Below, in pieces: positions 21,832-32,706 of a DNA stretch of 64,000 nucleotides (the first letter of the stretch is position 1; every line of letters starts with the position of its first letter). Below the pieces are notes generated by a model. The model was not told where the DNA came from and searched no databases. It worked only from the letters and a program-made list of their open reading frames with translations. Source of the DNA: Mastigamoeba balamuthi (Eukaryota; Evosea; Mastigamoebida; Mastigamoebidae); the NCBI GenBank assembly GCA_902651635.1, contig CACRSC010001923.1:191072-255071 (forward strand), read 5' to 3'. The translations under genes were made by a program, and so were the position numbers.

Positions 21832-23279
21832 ATGGCATATTCCGGCAGCGAGGACACAACAGCGATGTCGTCAGCGACGACGGGGCGCATCGGGGAGGTG
21901 GTCTACGTGCGCGGGGGCGCGCAGGCAGGGGCCAAGGGGGACGAGGACGAGCTGTCCGAGTTCTTCAGGGCCTCGGGGGCGGAGCACAAGGTGCGCAGAG
22001 GAGCCGTGCGGCAGCACAGCGCACACCGCACCGCAGCAGCGGCACCTGCCACGCCACATCTCCACGTCACACCACGTCACTGATGCGACAGCGACCGACG
22101 CACGCTGGGGGGCAGCAGAGGTACCACGAGAGCAGCAGAGCCGCTGGGGCCGAGGCCGACGAGGCGGAGCAGCAGCAGCAAGAGGAGGAGGAGGAGGCTG
22201 AGGAGGAAGCGGAGGCGGAGGAGGCACAGGAGCAAGTGGAAGAGGAGGCCGAGGAGGAGGCCGAGGAGGCCGAGGAGGGCGACGCCCTCGAGGGCCCCGA
22301 GGAGGATGCGCAGCAGTGCCCTGCGCCCCGCAAGCAGCACAAGCAGCAGCAGCAGCAGCAGCAGCAGCAGGCCGAGGGCGCTGCCAACCCCTGGCTCTCC
22401 TACTACCCCTACCAGCAGCAGCAGCAGCAGCAGCAGCAGNNNNNNNNNNNNNNNNNNNNNNNNNNNNNNNNNNNNNNNNNNNNNNNNNNNNNNNNNNNNN
22501 NNNNNNNNNNNNNNNNNNNNNNNNNNNNNNNNNNNNNNNNNNNNNNNNNNNNNNNNNNNNNNNNNNNNNNNNNNNNNNNNNNNNNNNNNNNNNNNNNNNN
22601 NNNNNNNNNNNNNNNNNNNNNNNNNNNNNNNNNNNNNNNNNNNNNNNNNNNNNNNNNNNNNNNNNNNNNNNNNNNNNNNNNNNNNNNNNNNNNNNNNNNN
22701 NNNNNNNNNNNNNNNNNNNNNNNNNNNNNNNNNNNNNNNNNNNNNNNNNNNNNNNNNNNNNNNNNNNNNNNNNNNNNNNNNNNNNNNNNNNNNNNNNNNN
22801 NNNNNNNNNNNNNNNNNNNNNNNNNNNNNNNNNNNNNNNNNNGCAGCAGCAGCAGCAGCAGCAGCAGGCCAGGGCGCGTCGCCAACCCTCGGCCTCGTCC
22901 TACTACCCCTACCACGCAGCAGCAGCAGCAGCAGCAGCAGCAGTGGCCCCCCTGCCCTCCCTGCGGCCCCTGCGCCCCCACGCAGCAGTGGTGGCAGCCG
23001 CAGCAGCAGCCGCAGCAGCAGCAGTGGCAGCAGCACGGGTGCCACGGGTGCCACGGCTGCCACGGGCCGATGCCCCCCTGCCCTGTGCACGGCGCTGCTG
23101 CCGCCCCGATGGCCGGTGCGGCCACGCTGAGCGACGCCCAGGTGCAGCAGCTCTCGGCCGGCTGGTACTGGGCCGGCTACTACGCTGGCCTCGAGGCTGC
23201 CCGCCTGCAGCAGCAGCAGCAGCAGCAGCAGCCCAAGCAGCGCAGCGCCAGCGCCAAGCCCAAGAAGAAGAGCGCATGA
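21832..23279 (+). CDS. SMN-like YG-box protein, Gln-rich, interrupted by an assembly gap
   Basis: Exon 1 is 21832-21990 (a second ATG at 21865 is possible) and exon 2 starts at 22116 or 22119 and ends at 23279. The start has VVYVRGG and DEDELSEFF, then a long Glu-rich run and poly-Gln blocks with YYPY. The C-terminus reads LSDAQVQQLSAGWYWAGYYAGLEAA. This has the tyrosine/glycine ladder (WY.aGYY.Gl) of the SMN YG box, which drives SMN oligomerisation in spliceosomal snRNP assembly. No Tudor domain is visible; it could lie in the gap or be absent. A basic tail PKKKSA follows. Confidence 0.55.
22440..22842. other. Assembly gap of 403 Ns inside a CAG repeat
   Basis: Unknown bases flanked on both sides by CAG runs. 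The 70 bases before the gap and the 85 bases after it are two imperfect copies of the same text, both with CCAACCC and TACTACCCCTACCA followed by CAG repeats. The gap may therefore be an artefact of a poorly resolved repeat. Confidence 0.95.
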
Positions 23280-23497
23280 GGCAGCGCACAAGGCCTGCGC
23301 GTGTGGGCCCGGCCACCAACAACGCTTCGCAGCAGCCACAGCCCACAGCCACAGCCAGGGCTCAGGCGAGGAGGGGACGTCTCTGTGGTGCCGCCGAGTG
23401 CCCGCGTGCGCGTGCGCGTGTGCGAGTGCGTGTGCGCCCCCGACTAGAGTCAGCGCGGTGTCTCTGTTGCTGCGTTGCGCTGCGCTGCGCCCGCTGC

Positions 23498-25351
23498 TCA
23501 GGTGAAGACGGGGCGCGGGGCCTTGTGCTCGCCGCCGCCGACCTCGCTGAGGAGGAACTCGACCCAGAGGTCGCCGAGGGGCTTCTCGAGCTGCGCGGCG
23601 GCGGGCGACGAGGCCGAGACCTTGGGGCTGAGCGGGTTGCGGACGCCGATGAGCTGCTTCTCCTCGGGCGTGAAGTCGAGCACGCGGGCCATCAGGTCGA
23701 GCACGTCTGCGCGCTTGCCGGCCTTGGTGAAGAACGTGATGATGATCTGCTTGACGATGCGCTTGTCGACGCACGCCTGCTCGTCGCGCGTCATGCTCTG
23801 CAGCTGCTCGGCCATGCGGTCGACGGTCCCTCGCAGCGGCTCCACCTCTGCGCGCAGCCGCGCCAGCGCCTCGTCGCGGCGTGCGACCTCGCGGCGCAGC
23901 CCCTCGGCGGCCGCGCGCTCGTCGGCGACGAGGCGCTCGAGCTCGGGGATGCGGGCGGCGGTCTTCTGGGCGGCGCGGAGCTCTGAGCGGGCGGCCTCGA
24001 GCTCGAGGCGCACGGGGCGCAGCTGCTGGGCGACGAGCTGCTCCTGGTCGGCCTGCAGCTGCTCGAGGACCGTCTGCAGGTTCGAGGCGGCCGTCGCGAA
24101 CTGCTGGGCCTCGGCGTCCTTGGCCTTGTACATGCCCTGCAGCTCCTCGTAGTAGGCGCTCAGCGTCTCCACCTTGCTCGACACCTCCTTCTCCTCGGCC
24201 AGCCTGGGCGCCGCGCCACAGACGCCCCGAGACCCATCAGGACAGCGCAGCAGACGCAGACGAAAGCGCAGGGCACAGGGAGGGGGGACAACAGTGCAGA
24301 GAGAGACAACAGAGGCAGAGGGACGCAGAGAGAAGAGGGCAGCAGCACGACAGAGCACAGCAGCAACAGAAGCAGCAGCAGCAGAGGGGGCAGAGGAGCA
24401 GACGCACTGGCGCTGGAGGTCCTCGGCGCGGGCCTCGACGTCGAGGATGTGCTGTGTGTTCTCCTCCTCCTGCTCGAGCAGGTGCTGCCGCAGGCGGGCC
24501 AGCTCCCGCTCGGCCTCTGCGGCCCTCCGCTCGGCCGCCTCTGCCGCAGCCCGCGCAGACGCCTCGGCCTCGGCCAGCCCCGCGCTGCGCTCCCCCTGCC
24601 CCGCTGCCTCCTCCCGCGCCCTCTCCAGCTCCCCCCTGCACTCCTCCAGCGCCTCCCGCAGCTCCCGCGCCTCCCGCTCGCTGCGCTCCGCCCCGCCGTC
24701 GCCGCTGCTCTGCGCCTCCTGCGCCTCCTGCCCCGTATTTTCAAGATATATTTAGAGATCTGGCCACTGCGAGGCCCCGGACGACGCTGGGGGCCCCGGG
24801 GGCGCCGCGGGGGCGTACGCGCTGGCGGCACTCGGCGAGGAGGCGGTCGGAGGAGGCGGCGCGGGCGTCGGAGGCGGCGCGTGCGGCCTCGAGCTCCTTG
24901 CAGCGGTGCTCCAGCGACCCCCGCAGCCCCTCCAGCCGCGCGCACGCCACCCGCAGCTGCAGCACCTTCCCCGCCTCCTCCTTCGCCGCCGCAGCCGCCT
25001 TCTCCGCCTCCTCGCTGTATGGGTCGCGGAACCCCCGTCAGCGAGATTCCACCCGGAAATCTAGATATTTCCAGATATTTCCCCCGTATCCAGGATACGC
25101 AGAACTGGAAAAACGGGCGCCGCGCGGGGGGGCGCGCACCGGAGGCTGTGCTCGCGGTCGAGGTCGGAGGCGAGGGCGGCGATGCGGGCGAGGGCGTCGG
25201 CGCAGGCGGGGCAGGGCTGCGGGGGGCGGGGGCTCTCTGCAGGGCCCGCGGCGCCCGGGGGCTCGGGGGGAGCGCTGGCGGGGCGGGGCTCTGCTGCGGC
25301 GGGCTGCTGCTCGCGCTGCTCCTGTGGCTCGGCTGCTGCTTGCTGGTCCAT
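23498..25351 (-). CDS. Golgin-like coiled-coil protein with GRIP/GRAB-like C-terminus
   Basis: Exons are 25140-25351, 24819-25014, 24408-24727 and 23498-24203, giving 477 residues with all phases closing. A Pro-rich N-terminus precedes about 300 residues of heptad-rich coiled coil. Near the end, VDKRIVKQIIITFFTKAGKR, then VLDLMARVLDFTPEEKQLIG, resembles the GRIP/GRAB type of small helical domain that binds Arl or Arf GTPases on Golgi membranes. A tethering role at the Golgi is inferred. An upstream in-frame ATG at 25402 is possible but lies in GATATC-rich promoter-like DNA. The final 45 residues are a GDLWVEFLLSEV tail of unknown role. Confidence 0.6.
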
Positions 25352-26631
25352 CCCCGCGGCCACGTGTTTTTCAGCGTTCACGGTAAATATCCGCTGTGGC
25401 AACTGAGTATCTGGATGCTGATATCCAGATATTATGCACCCGCAGGGGCCTATCCCTTACTGGTAGTGGTGAGAAATGAAAACACTGATCTAGATACTAT
25501 GAGGCCTCTCCCTCATGGGTAGTGGAAGGTGGAATAAAATTGTCAATGCCATCTTGATAATGTGAGATGTCTGTTCGTCAGATACTATGAGAGATCAAAT
25601 GATAGTTCTCTCAGAGTGTAGGAACGGACACTAGCACATTACATGAATGCTGAGGCTTGAGGTCCCTGAGGCAAATTCCGTGCATTTTCACTGCTGTTTC
25701 TGTTCCACCCTTTGGGACCATTCCAAACTGACTATTCAGGGTGAAATAGTGATATTGTAACATTATTTGCACACATTTTGTACATGTAACAATGAACAGA
25801 ATGATGTCTACATGATCTCTTTGTTTTGGAAAAGGAATTTCTTTGATTTCTTGGTTCACAGAAAGAAGGATAATGATCTAAATTGAAGAATGATATATAA
25901 GAAGTACCTCATAGAGCATTGCCTAATAAGGTTCATAATAAAGATCACAACTGATACCTGTAATTATAATACTGATATTCAGCTTCTGTTTTACACAAAC
26001 GTTTCCCGCTTTTGTAATGAAAAGTTTTTGGTCTTTGAAGGGGTCTTTTTTACACTGGCATGCCCTATGCAATTTAGTATCTAAAGAACTCTTTCTGCTA
26101 ATTACTAAGACATTATTGCATTTAATAGATGCTATTTTTAACAATGTGCAAATTACCTTAACACTGATGTCCCTCAGCTCACTTTATCATTCCATTTTTC
26201 AACCTGTCCTGCCCTTATCTCAGTTCTCGTTCTCATTCTTGCCCACTTCTTCCTCATTCTGCATCCCTCCTCTCACTGAACAACTCACTCAGGAATCTCA
26301 GGCGAGAAGATGCCGACCCCTAGCCATCTTCAAGGGCGGCAAGGTGATCTTGAGCTGGTGACCCGCGAAGACCTCGTGCAGCTGGGCGGTATCTAAGTAG
26401 TGATGGTCGCCACCCAGATTCGTGTCTTACATCACGTCTGCGACAACCAGCCCAGGCAGGGCCTGTTTTTAAGTTGCCGCTGAGGCCACACATGTGTTAG
26501 TATGGGCTAAGCCCCAACAGCCTCTCTTCGCAAAAAGTGAGAACCGCGACTGTCCTTCAGAAAACAGACTGCTCTGATAGGCTTCTGATGAATTGGCTTT
26601 GCAATGCAAACGCTCTGTGGGCACCGTGCAG
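25352..26631. other. AT-rich intergenic DNA
   Basis: Sharp change from GC-rich genes to AT-rich DNA. Near 25445-25530 two similar units occur, with GGCCTATCCCTTACTGG and GGCCTCTCCCTCATGGG, each followed by GTAGTGG. A short coding-like scrap at 26310-26395 (LVTREDLVQLGG) has no context. No gene seen. Confidence 0.5.
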
Positions 26632-29600
26632 CTACAGAGAGCAGCACAAATCAGCCGCAACTGCGGCGAACAGGGCAAGCACAGCAGAGCCCGTGGCGAT
26701 ACTGCCAGCACTGGCAACGCTGTGCACAGGGGCCATGCTCGCGACACTCTCCGCACTGCTGCGAACGCTGGACGCGCTGTGACTGCTCCCCCTGCTCTCT
26801 GTGCTCGCCGGGCTGCTGGCTGTGCTGGCGCTGCTCTGGTGGCCGCCAGTGCAGTCTCCGCCGTCCCACGAGCAGTTGGCCGTGTTGCACTCTGCCAGGG
26901 GCAGCGTTCAGTGCCCGTGGAACAGAGGAGGGCGCGCACCGGTATCGCATTGGCCGTCGTGGATCCACGAGCTGAGGCAGAAGGGGGCGCAGCCGAAGAG
27001 GCTCTGGCAGTCGGGGGCGTCGTAGTCGCACGCCGCGTTCATGCACTCGGGCTCGCAGACGCCGTTGTGCCTGTGGATGTGCGGGAAACACCCCGGCGCG
27101 CAGTGCGGCGTCGTCCGCACATCGAAGCAGTCGCCCCCGTCGAACTTGCACGCAGCCTGCAGAACCACTTGAGCTCAAGTGTGGAAATGAAGATGGAGGG
27201 CGCACGATGTTGCACTCGGGCTGGCAGTAGCCGTCGTTGGGCCACGCGGGCTGCAGGCAGTGGCCAGTGACGCCGTTGCAGTCGAAACGGTCGCAGTCAC
27301 CGCGGTCCCAGCCGCAGGCCGCTGTGAAGCAGGCCTTTTCGCACCTGCGGTTGCCCAGCTGCGACGTGCGGCAGTTGGGCGAACAGTAGCCCTCCCCGAC
27401 CATCTTGTCGCACATGCCATTGTCGAAGTTGCACTCTTTCTGCAGGGTATCATCGTTACAATTCACGTTCACTAATTTCAATTGAAATCACAGAACGCAA
27501 CTGCAACAATTAAACAGAGGGAAAGAACATAATTCGCCCAATGCAGAATATTCTTACGTTGTAGCAGGGGTAGTCGCAGACGCTGTTGTTCACCAAGGTC
27601 CTGCTGCACCTGGGGGCGCAGAAGAGACAGTCGCCCCCGTCGTACATGCATTCGCTCTGCGCTGGCTGTGTCAAGGACGCCTCGCTGTGCACAGTATCGT
27701 GGGGGAGCGCTGCTCACCGTGTTGAGGAGCTTGTCGCAGTAGCCGTTGCCCACGTTCTCGATGGGCCCTCTGCATTTCGCGAACTTGACGCAGTCGCCGC
27801 CGTCGTAGTGGCACTGGCTGACGTTGCACGCGGGGTTGCAGACGCCGTCGCCCACCTGCTCGTCGTTGCAGAGCAGCGCGCAGCTGTCGTTGAAGACGTC
27901 GCAGTCGCCGCCGTCGTGGCCGCACTTCTCCTGATAAGGCGGAGGCCGCTCTGTCAGACCGACCTATTTCGTTGGCGCCTCCGCACGTTGTAGCACTCGG
28001 GGTTGCACACGCTGTTTCCCACCAGAGTGTTGGGGCACCTCGGGTCGCAGAAGTGGGCCAGGCAGTCGTTGCCGTCGTACTGGCACTCGGACTGCCCGCA
28101 ATGCACGCGAGTTAGCGCACTGGCAAAGGCAGTGTGCGTCTCACCGTCAGGCAGGCCGTGTCGCAGTGGGTGTTGTTGACCATGGAGTTGAGGCAGCGCT
28201 CGCCGCAGAGGCCGTGGCAGGCATAGTTGTCGTACATGCAGGATTCGGTGGCGCACTGGGCGTCGCAGACGTTGTTGGCGAGCATCTCCACTGTGCACCC
28301 CGCCCCGCAGTGCGTGTTGTTGCAGTCGCCCCCGTCCCACTGGCACTCCTCCGAGTAGCACAGCATGTTGCAACGGCCGTCTCCCACGCGCCTGCCGAAA
28401 AATGAACGACAATCAATTGATTTTCCCCCGCGCGGGAACAAACGCACTTTGTGGGGCAGCCGCAGACCTTGTCGCCCCTGTCGACGGCGGCCATCGTCTC
28501 GTCGATCCACCTGCGGAAGGAGCTGACGCGGGTCCAGACGCCGGGGCTGCCGCTCGAGGCGCAGCCGCTGCCCCAGCTGGTGATGCCCACCTGCACCGCT
28601 CTGCCCTCCTCGTCGACGCGCAGCAGCGGCCCCCCGCTGTCGCCCTGGCACGAGTCCCTCCCGCCCTCGCTGTACCCCGTGCACAGCGCTGGCAGCGCCC
28701 GAGGTCAGGAGGGGAGCGTGCGTGTGCGTGGGAGGAGAGGATCTGGGGGAGCTCGCACTGAAGTTGGGGATGAGGGAGCCGAGGAGGTCGCTGCACTGCG
28801 CCCTGTCCACGATCGGCAGCTTCACCTGCATCAGGCTGGGCGGCCGCAGGCTGCTGGCGTAGTACAGGTTGCCCCACCCCAGAGCCCACACCTTCGTCCC
28901 CGCCCTGCTCACGTCAAGCCACGTGTCGCAGGCGCCGTGCCCGGTGTGCACCTCTGGTAAGAATAAAAAAGGGGAGGAAAAGAGAGCGAAGAGAAAACGT
29001 GAATTCGCACGAGAGGTCTGCGGCGTCCGCAGAGGCCAGCGCCACCGGCTCCACATCGCGCACCGGCTCCTTCAGCTTGATCAGTGCCACGTCATCTGCG
29101 GGGATCGATCAGTGTGTCATGACGTGGCGCTCGGTGCCCGCGCAACGGGGAACAGCAACGGCTGCTGAACGGAAAATGCACACCACACCGGAGGGGAACA
29201 GGGGCGGAGACGGGGCGCACTATCCATGGTGTAGATGCTGAAGTCCGGGTGGGTGAGGGCCCGGGCGACGGTGTGGCTCTTGGCAGGGTCGGCCTCGGTG
29301 CTGGGGGCCAGGGAGCCGACGACGACGTGCAGGCCCGGGGGGAAGCCGTGGGCCAGCGTCCCCTGGTCGAGGCAGTGCCCCGCCGTCAACACCCACGTCG
29401 GCGCCACCAGCGTCCCTCCGCACATCGTGCTCACGATCCCCGTCAGCGTCGACGGCCACATGAGCGCTGGGCGGGCGCGAGCGCGGTGTTCAGGTATCGA
29501 CTTAGTATTTTCTTGACTGTTTTGTTGGGGAACCGCGAAAAAGAGGACCGGAGAACAAGGGACAACAGGGGCGTACAGGCAGCCCAGGGGAACTTGCTCG

Positions 29601-29751
29601 GCGACTGCACGGGGTCGCCGTTGACGATGCGCGGCGACAGCACGACGGAGGCGTCGCGTGGATCGGTGCTGCGAGGGCCCCGAGCGAGGGCGACCGCCGG
29701 TGCGAGTGCGAGCAGCAGGAAAAATGCGGACGCGTGAGGTGAGCTTTTCAT
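26632..29751 (-). CDS. Secreted trypsin-LNR fusion protein, 12 exons, probable GPI anchor
   Basis: Exons are 29577-29751, 29221-29466, 29011-29095, 28759-28904, 28448-28688, 28145-28391, 27987-28091, 27718-27930, 27558-27656, 27206-27439, 26940-27156 and 26632-26891. All phases close, for 755 residues. A signal peptide is followed by an activation site (PRIVNG) and an S1 protease domain. The domain has His89 (TAGHC), Asp142 (NDVALIKL), Ser235 (QGDSGGPL) and the specificity Asp229, so trypsin-like cleavage after Lys/Arg is expected. After [14 protein letters not shown] come about eleven LNR-type modules (C.WDGGDC and variants), the calcium-binding repeats of Notch and PAPP-A. The tail is a Ser-rich stalk and a hydrophobic end ([18 protein letters not shown]) like a GPI signal. 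LNR exons mostly start and end in phase 0, which suits module shuffling. Confidence 0.85.
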
Positions 29752-30449
29752 CCCGACCTGGCGAGTTTGCTTTGTGTTTTGTGTCTGGGCAGGAGAGGGA
29801 GGTGGTGCAACCGTTTTCAACTGGGTAGAAAATCAGAAAAGTGCACCTTGCGGGTGGAAAAATGGCGCACTTGTTAATTTGGGGTTTTTCCAGATTGTGG
29901 CCTCGGCGCCCATCCTGCAGGGCAGCAGCCCCAGCGCAGAGCTGCGCCCCGTGCTGGGCTCTAGTAGGGTACTCTGGATGAAGATAGAAATGCGTTGATC
30001 TTGATAACTGAGGAAGACCGAGAATCCCGCCACTGCTCAAGACCCGCCACTCTGATCGCGTCTCGCGTTCGGGATTCTCGCCCATGGCGCAAGCCGAGGT
30101 AGAGTGCTCCTTTCAATTCGCGACGCCAAATTTCTTCTTCACAATTGAATTGTTTTTCTCGTGCTCGGCCATGCCGTCCGCGCCCTCCCCGCCTCGTATA
30201 CTTAGCCTATGCCCTCCCTGAGTTCTGAACTCCCCCGCTGTTCTTTTCCCTCTCCCGCCTCAATCAGGAAATTCGCTGATTTCTGTGAGGCGAGCTCTTC
30301 ATCGAGCGCAAATGTCCTGGCGGACACAGACCAGCGCAGACAACACTCCACGGTGTCCCTCCTCCCTTCGTCTAAGCGGCTAGATCATGGCACACGATCC
30401 CCAACCTTGAGTTTTGACGTTTTGCCCTTTTTCAGGCGATGCGCACTCC
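29752..30449. other. Intergenic, promoter side of the trypsin-LNR gene
   Basis: No gene recognised. CAATTGA occurs at 30142-30148. The region is of mixed composition. Confidence 0.4.
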
Positions 30450-31150
30450 CGGGATGATGAAATTGGCCCCTAAGTACTGACAGCGAAGTAGTGCAGTAGC
30501 AGCCATCTGCACTGCTTCGTGTAGCACAGCACGTTGCAGGTCCCATTGCTGATGCTTCACGGCGCAGACAGTCAAATGCTGCTGAATACAAGGGGTCACC
30601 TGTTGTGCACAATTTGGGGCATCCACAGTCGGCAGCGCTGTTGTTGTTGGGCGTGATCATCGCCGATCCACCAGCAGCGCGAGCCCACGGGGACCCAGAC
30701 CGCGGGGTTTCCGGTACGAAGAAACCCTGGCCCAATCCGATCACCCCGACCTGCACGGTTCTGCGAGTTCATTGTCAGCTGAATTCCTGCAGGACACATC
30801 GAGCACAGACGAGTCGTAGGCGCCTGACTGCTCCTGGCAGCATCATTGCCACGTAAGATCTCCTTCCTCATTGCAGGTGACCCGCCCGATGGCCCACACC
30901 TTGAAGCTGGCCCTGACTCTGACGCGCAGGACAGAGGAAGAAGAGAGAAAGTGGCAGAGAGCTTACTGAGCTACGTGAATTTCGTACCCCCGTTGTATCT
31001 CTCCGGTAAGATTTGGGTCGTCCCTATCAGCCAGCAATACAGGTTGCGCTTTCATGATGGGTATTGACAGCTTGAGAAACACTGCGTCATCTGCGGGAGG
31101 ATGGTCGTGGCTTCATGCAGTACGCAATCAGCCGGCTGAGGGCAAGTTGG
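30450..31150 (-). pseudogene. Decayed second copy of the trypsin-LNR gene
   Basis: Segments on the minus strand match exons of the intact gene in order. DDAVFLKLSIPI near 31050-31095 corresponds to the NDVALIKL exon. A stretch near 30880-30910 matches the KVWALG exon. VQVGVIGLGQGF and TGNPAVW near 30690-30756 match the [16 protein letters not shown] exon, and DCGCPK and CNVLCY near 30500-30630 match the first LNR. Frames shift between these pieces, the catalytic Ser exon is not intact, and CG to TG changes are frequent. Confidence 0.7.
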
Positions 31151-31370
31151 CCGGTTTTCATTCCATTAAAGTGATATGTTCGACTTGGCAAACGACAGGC
31201 TTTCTGGCATCTAGATGGGCCAGGGAGAACCCTGAGAGTGCTGGTACCTCTGCCGGAACTCGGCATATCACGAGTTCGAATATTGAACGAATCCCCGGTT
31301 TATAACAGTGCACAGGTCAGCACGGTGCACGTAACATCGTGTTTGGGTGAACTCTTCGAAAAGAAACCAA

Positions 31371-31811
31371 TCAGAACAGATTAACAGACACGCAGTCACG
31401 GCTTGTGTTGTCGATGAGGTTCGCCCACTGGCAGTCGGCCTGCGAGAGGCAGCGCTTGTCCTCTTTGAAGCACTCGATCATGCTGCTGCCCACTGGCGCT
31501 GGCGCGCAGCCGAGTGTTGTGGCGCAGCCTCCCCAGCGCGGCGTGTTGCCTCCCTTGAGCGAGTAGGGAATGGGGCGGCAGATGTGGCTGTTCTTGTCGA
31601 CTTTGTGGGCCGCAAGGCAATGGTCCAGGTCAATGCAGCGCCTGTCCCCCACAAAACACTGGATGTAGACGATATCCACACGAGGGTTTACGCACTCGCG
31701 GGTACTCTCGCAGTGCTCCCACGGCATCACGCTCCTGTCGGGCACATCACTTGCCGCCGCAAGCGCGGTGGCGAGGAGCACGAGTACGTGTGTGGTGACC
31801 TTGCCGCCCAT
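31371..31811 (-). CDS. Secreted Cys-rich protein of the GDRRC family, short form
   Basis: One exon, 146 residues from ATG 31811. It has a leader (VTTHVLVLLATALAAA), a first unit with CFVGDRRCIDLDHC and a second with CFKEDKRCLSQADCQW. It ends soon after the second unit (DCVSVNLF), so the DCGG-type C-terminal module found in the other copies is missing. Either this is a true short form or the gene lost its 3' half. Its upstream ATG at 31889 would precede the leader and is less likely. Confidence 0.68.
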   Translation of the reverse strand: MGGKVTTHVLVLLATALAAASDVPDRSVMPWEHCESTRECVNPRVDIVYIQCFVGDRRCIDLDHCLAAHKVDKNSHICRPIPYSLKGGNTPRWGGCATTLGCAPAPVGSSMIECFKEDKRCLSQADCQWANLIDNTSRDCVSVNLF

Positions 31812-31935
31812 CTTGACCACTGTGTTTCTCCGACCAAATTTCTTTTTGTGTTTTCTATCAGGGTGAGATTTCAAAAACGGTAGAAACATGTGATGCCACA
31901 CATCACAACACCACACAGAGTGGTACAGAATTACA

Positions 31936-32325
31936 CTAAGATCTCCTGTTGAACTCTGTATTTATTGGGGCCTCGGAGAGCACTGAACAGAGGCCGAGTG
32001 GCGGACGCGATTGCCGGGGCTCGCCCAGACAGACGGTCCCTGCCCCATTTGAGGCGGAGAGGCTCGCAGCTGCTACTTGTGTGGTCGATGGGTTTTTCCA
32101 ATCACAGTCCGCGCGAGTGAGACAGCAATTGTGCCCGCAGGGGCAGGTGACAACGATGCCAAGGGTCTTTGGGGGATCGCAATCGCTTGTGGCACCCCAG
32201 CGCACCAAGGTGGCCTCCCCGGCGGTCACCGACGATGGGATCGCAGGCAGAGCTGTAGAGGGATCTCTGTCCTTGTTGAACGTGAAACAGTCTTCAGTAG
32301 TGAGGCGGCAAACACCGTTGCACAC
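31936..32325 (-). pseudogene. Divergent GDRRC-related fragment
   Basis: An open stretch holds CRLTTEDC, WGATSDCDP and CCLTRADCDWKN, which align with one and a half GDRRC units. The GDRRC core itself is changed to PCGHNCC, and the tail has lost its cysteines. No signal peptide is found in frame. It is probably a degenerate copy; a fast-evolving gene with an upstream exon remains possible. Confidence 0.45.
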
Positions 32326-32706
32326 TCAGCAAGGACAAGCCTACTATTATCTCGCGGATATTCGGCATAACTTGCAACAGTAGATTCGCCTTCTACTCCT
32401 CGTGGTATGGTCAGAGTGCGACTGCTTGGGCCTCGTCAATGAGCACAAAGGCATCGGTCACCGGTATAGTATCACAGCGTGTGTTTTTGGCATTTCTTGT
32501 GACTTAGGAAACTGCGTATCACTGCCGCCTCTGAATAAGTCATTGTTGTAGTGATGCGACACCATCACTGTCGTTCCTTGAGATGATTTCAAATGACATG
32601 CTTTGCTCACGGACATCAATTGGGTGAATGAGCAAACCCAGATGTCAAATCAGCTCTTTGTCTTTGGAAAAGGACAGCAACTCGTCACATGGGTTTGCCG
32701 TGGCCT
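32326..32706. other. Intergenic
   Basis: No gene recognised; short spacer of mixed composition before the 3' end of the F-box/LRR gene. Confidence 0.4.

Noticed and set aside
22077-23774. Minus-strand frame of 565 residues across the gap
   Set aside because: Poly-Leu/Ala from CAG repeats read backwards and a run of unknown bases; antisense to the YG-box gene and golgin.
28905-28958. An exon extension reading [12 protein letters not shown] before the KVWALGWG exon of the trypsin gene
   Set aside because: Its phase does not match the preceding exon. Starting the exon at 28904 restores the frame and the normal trypsin spacing.
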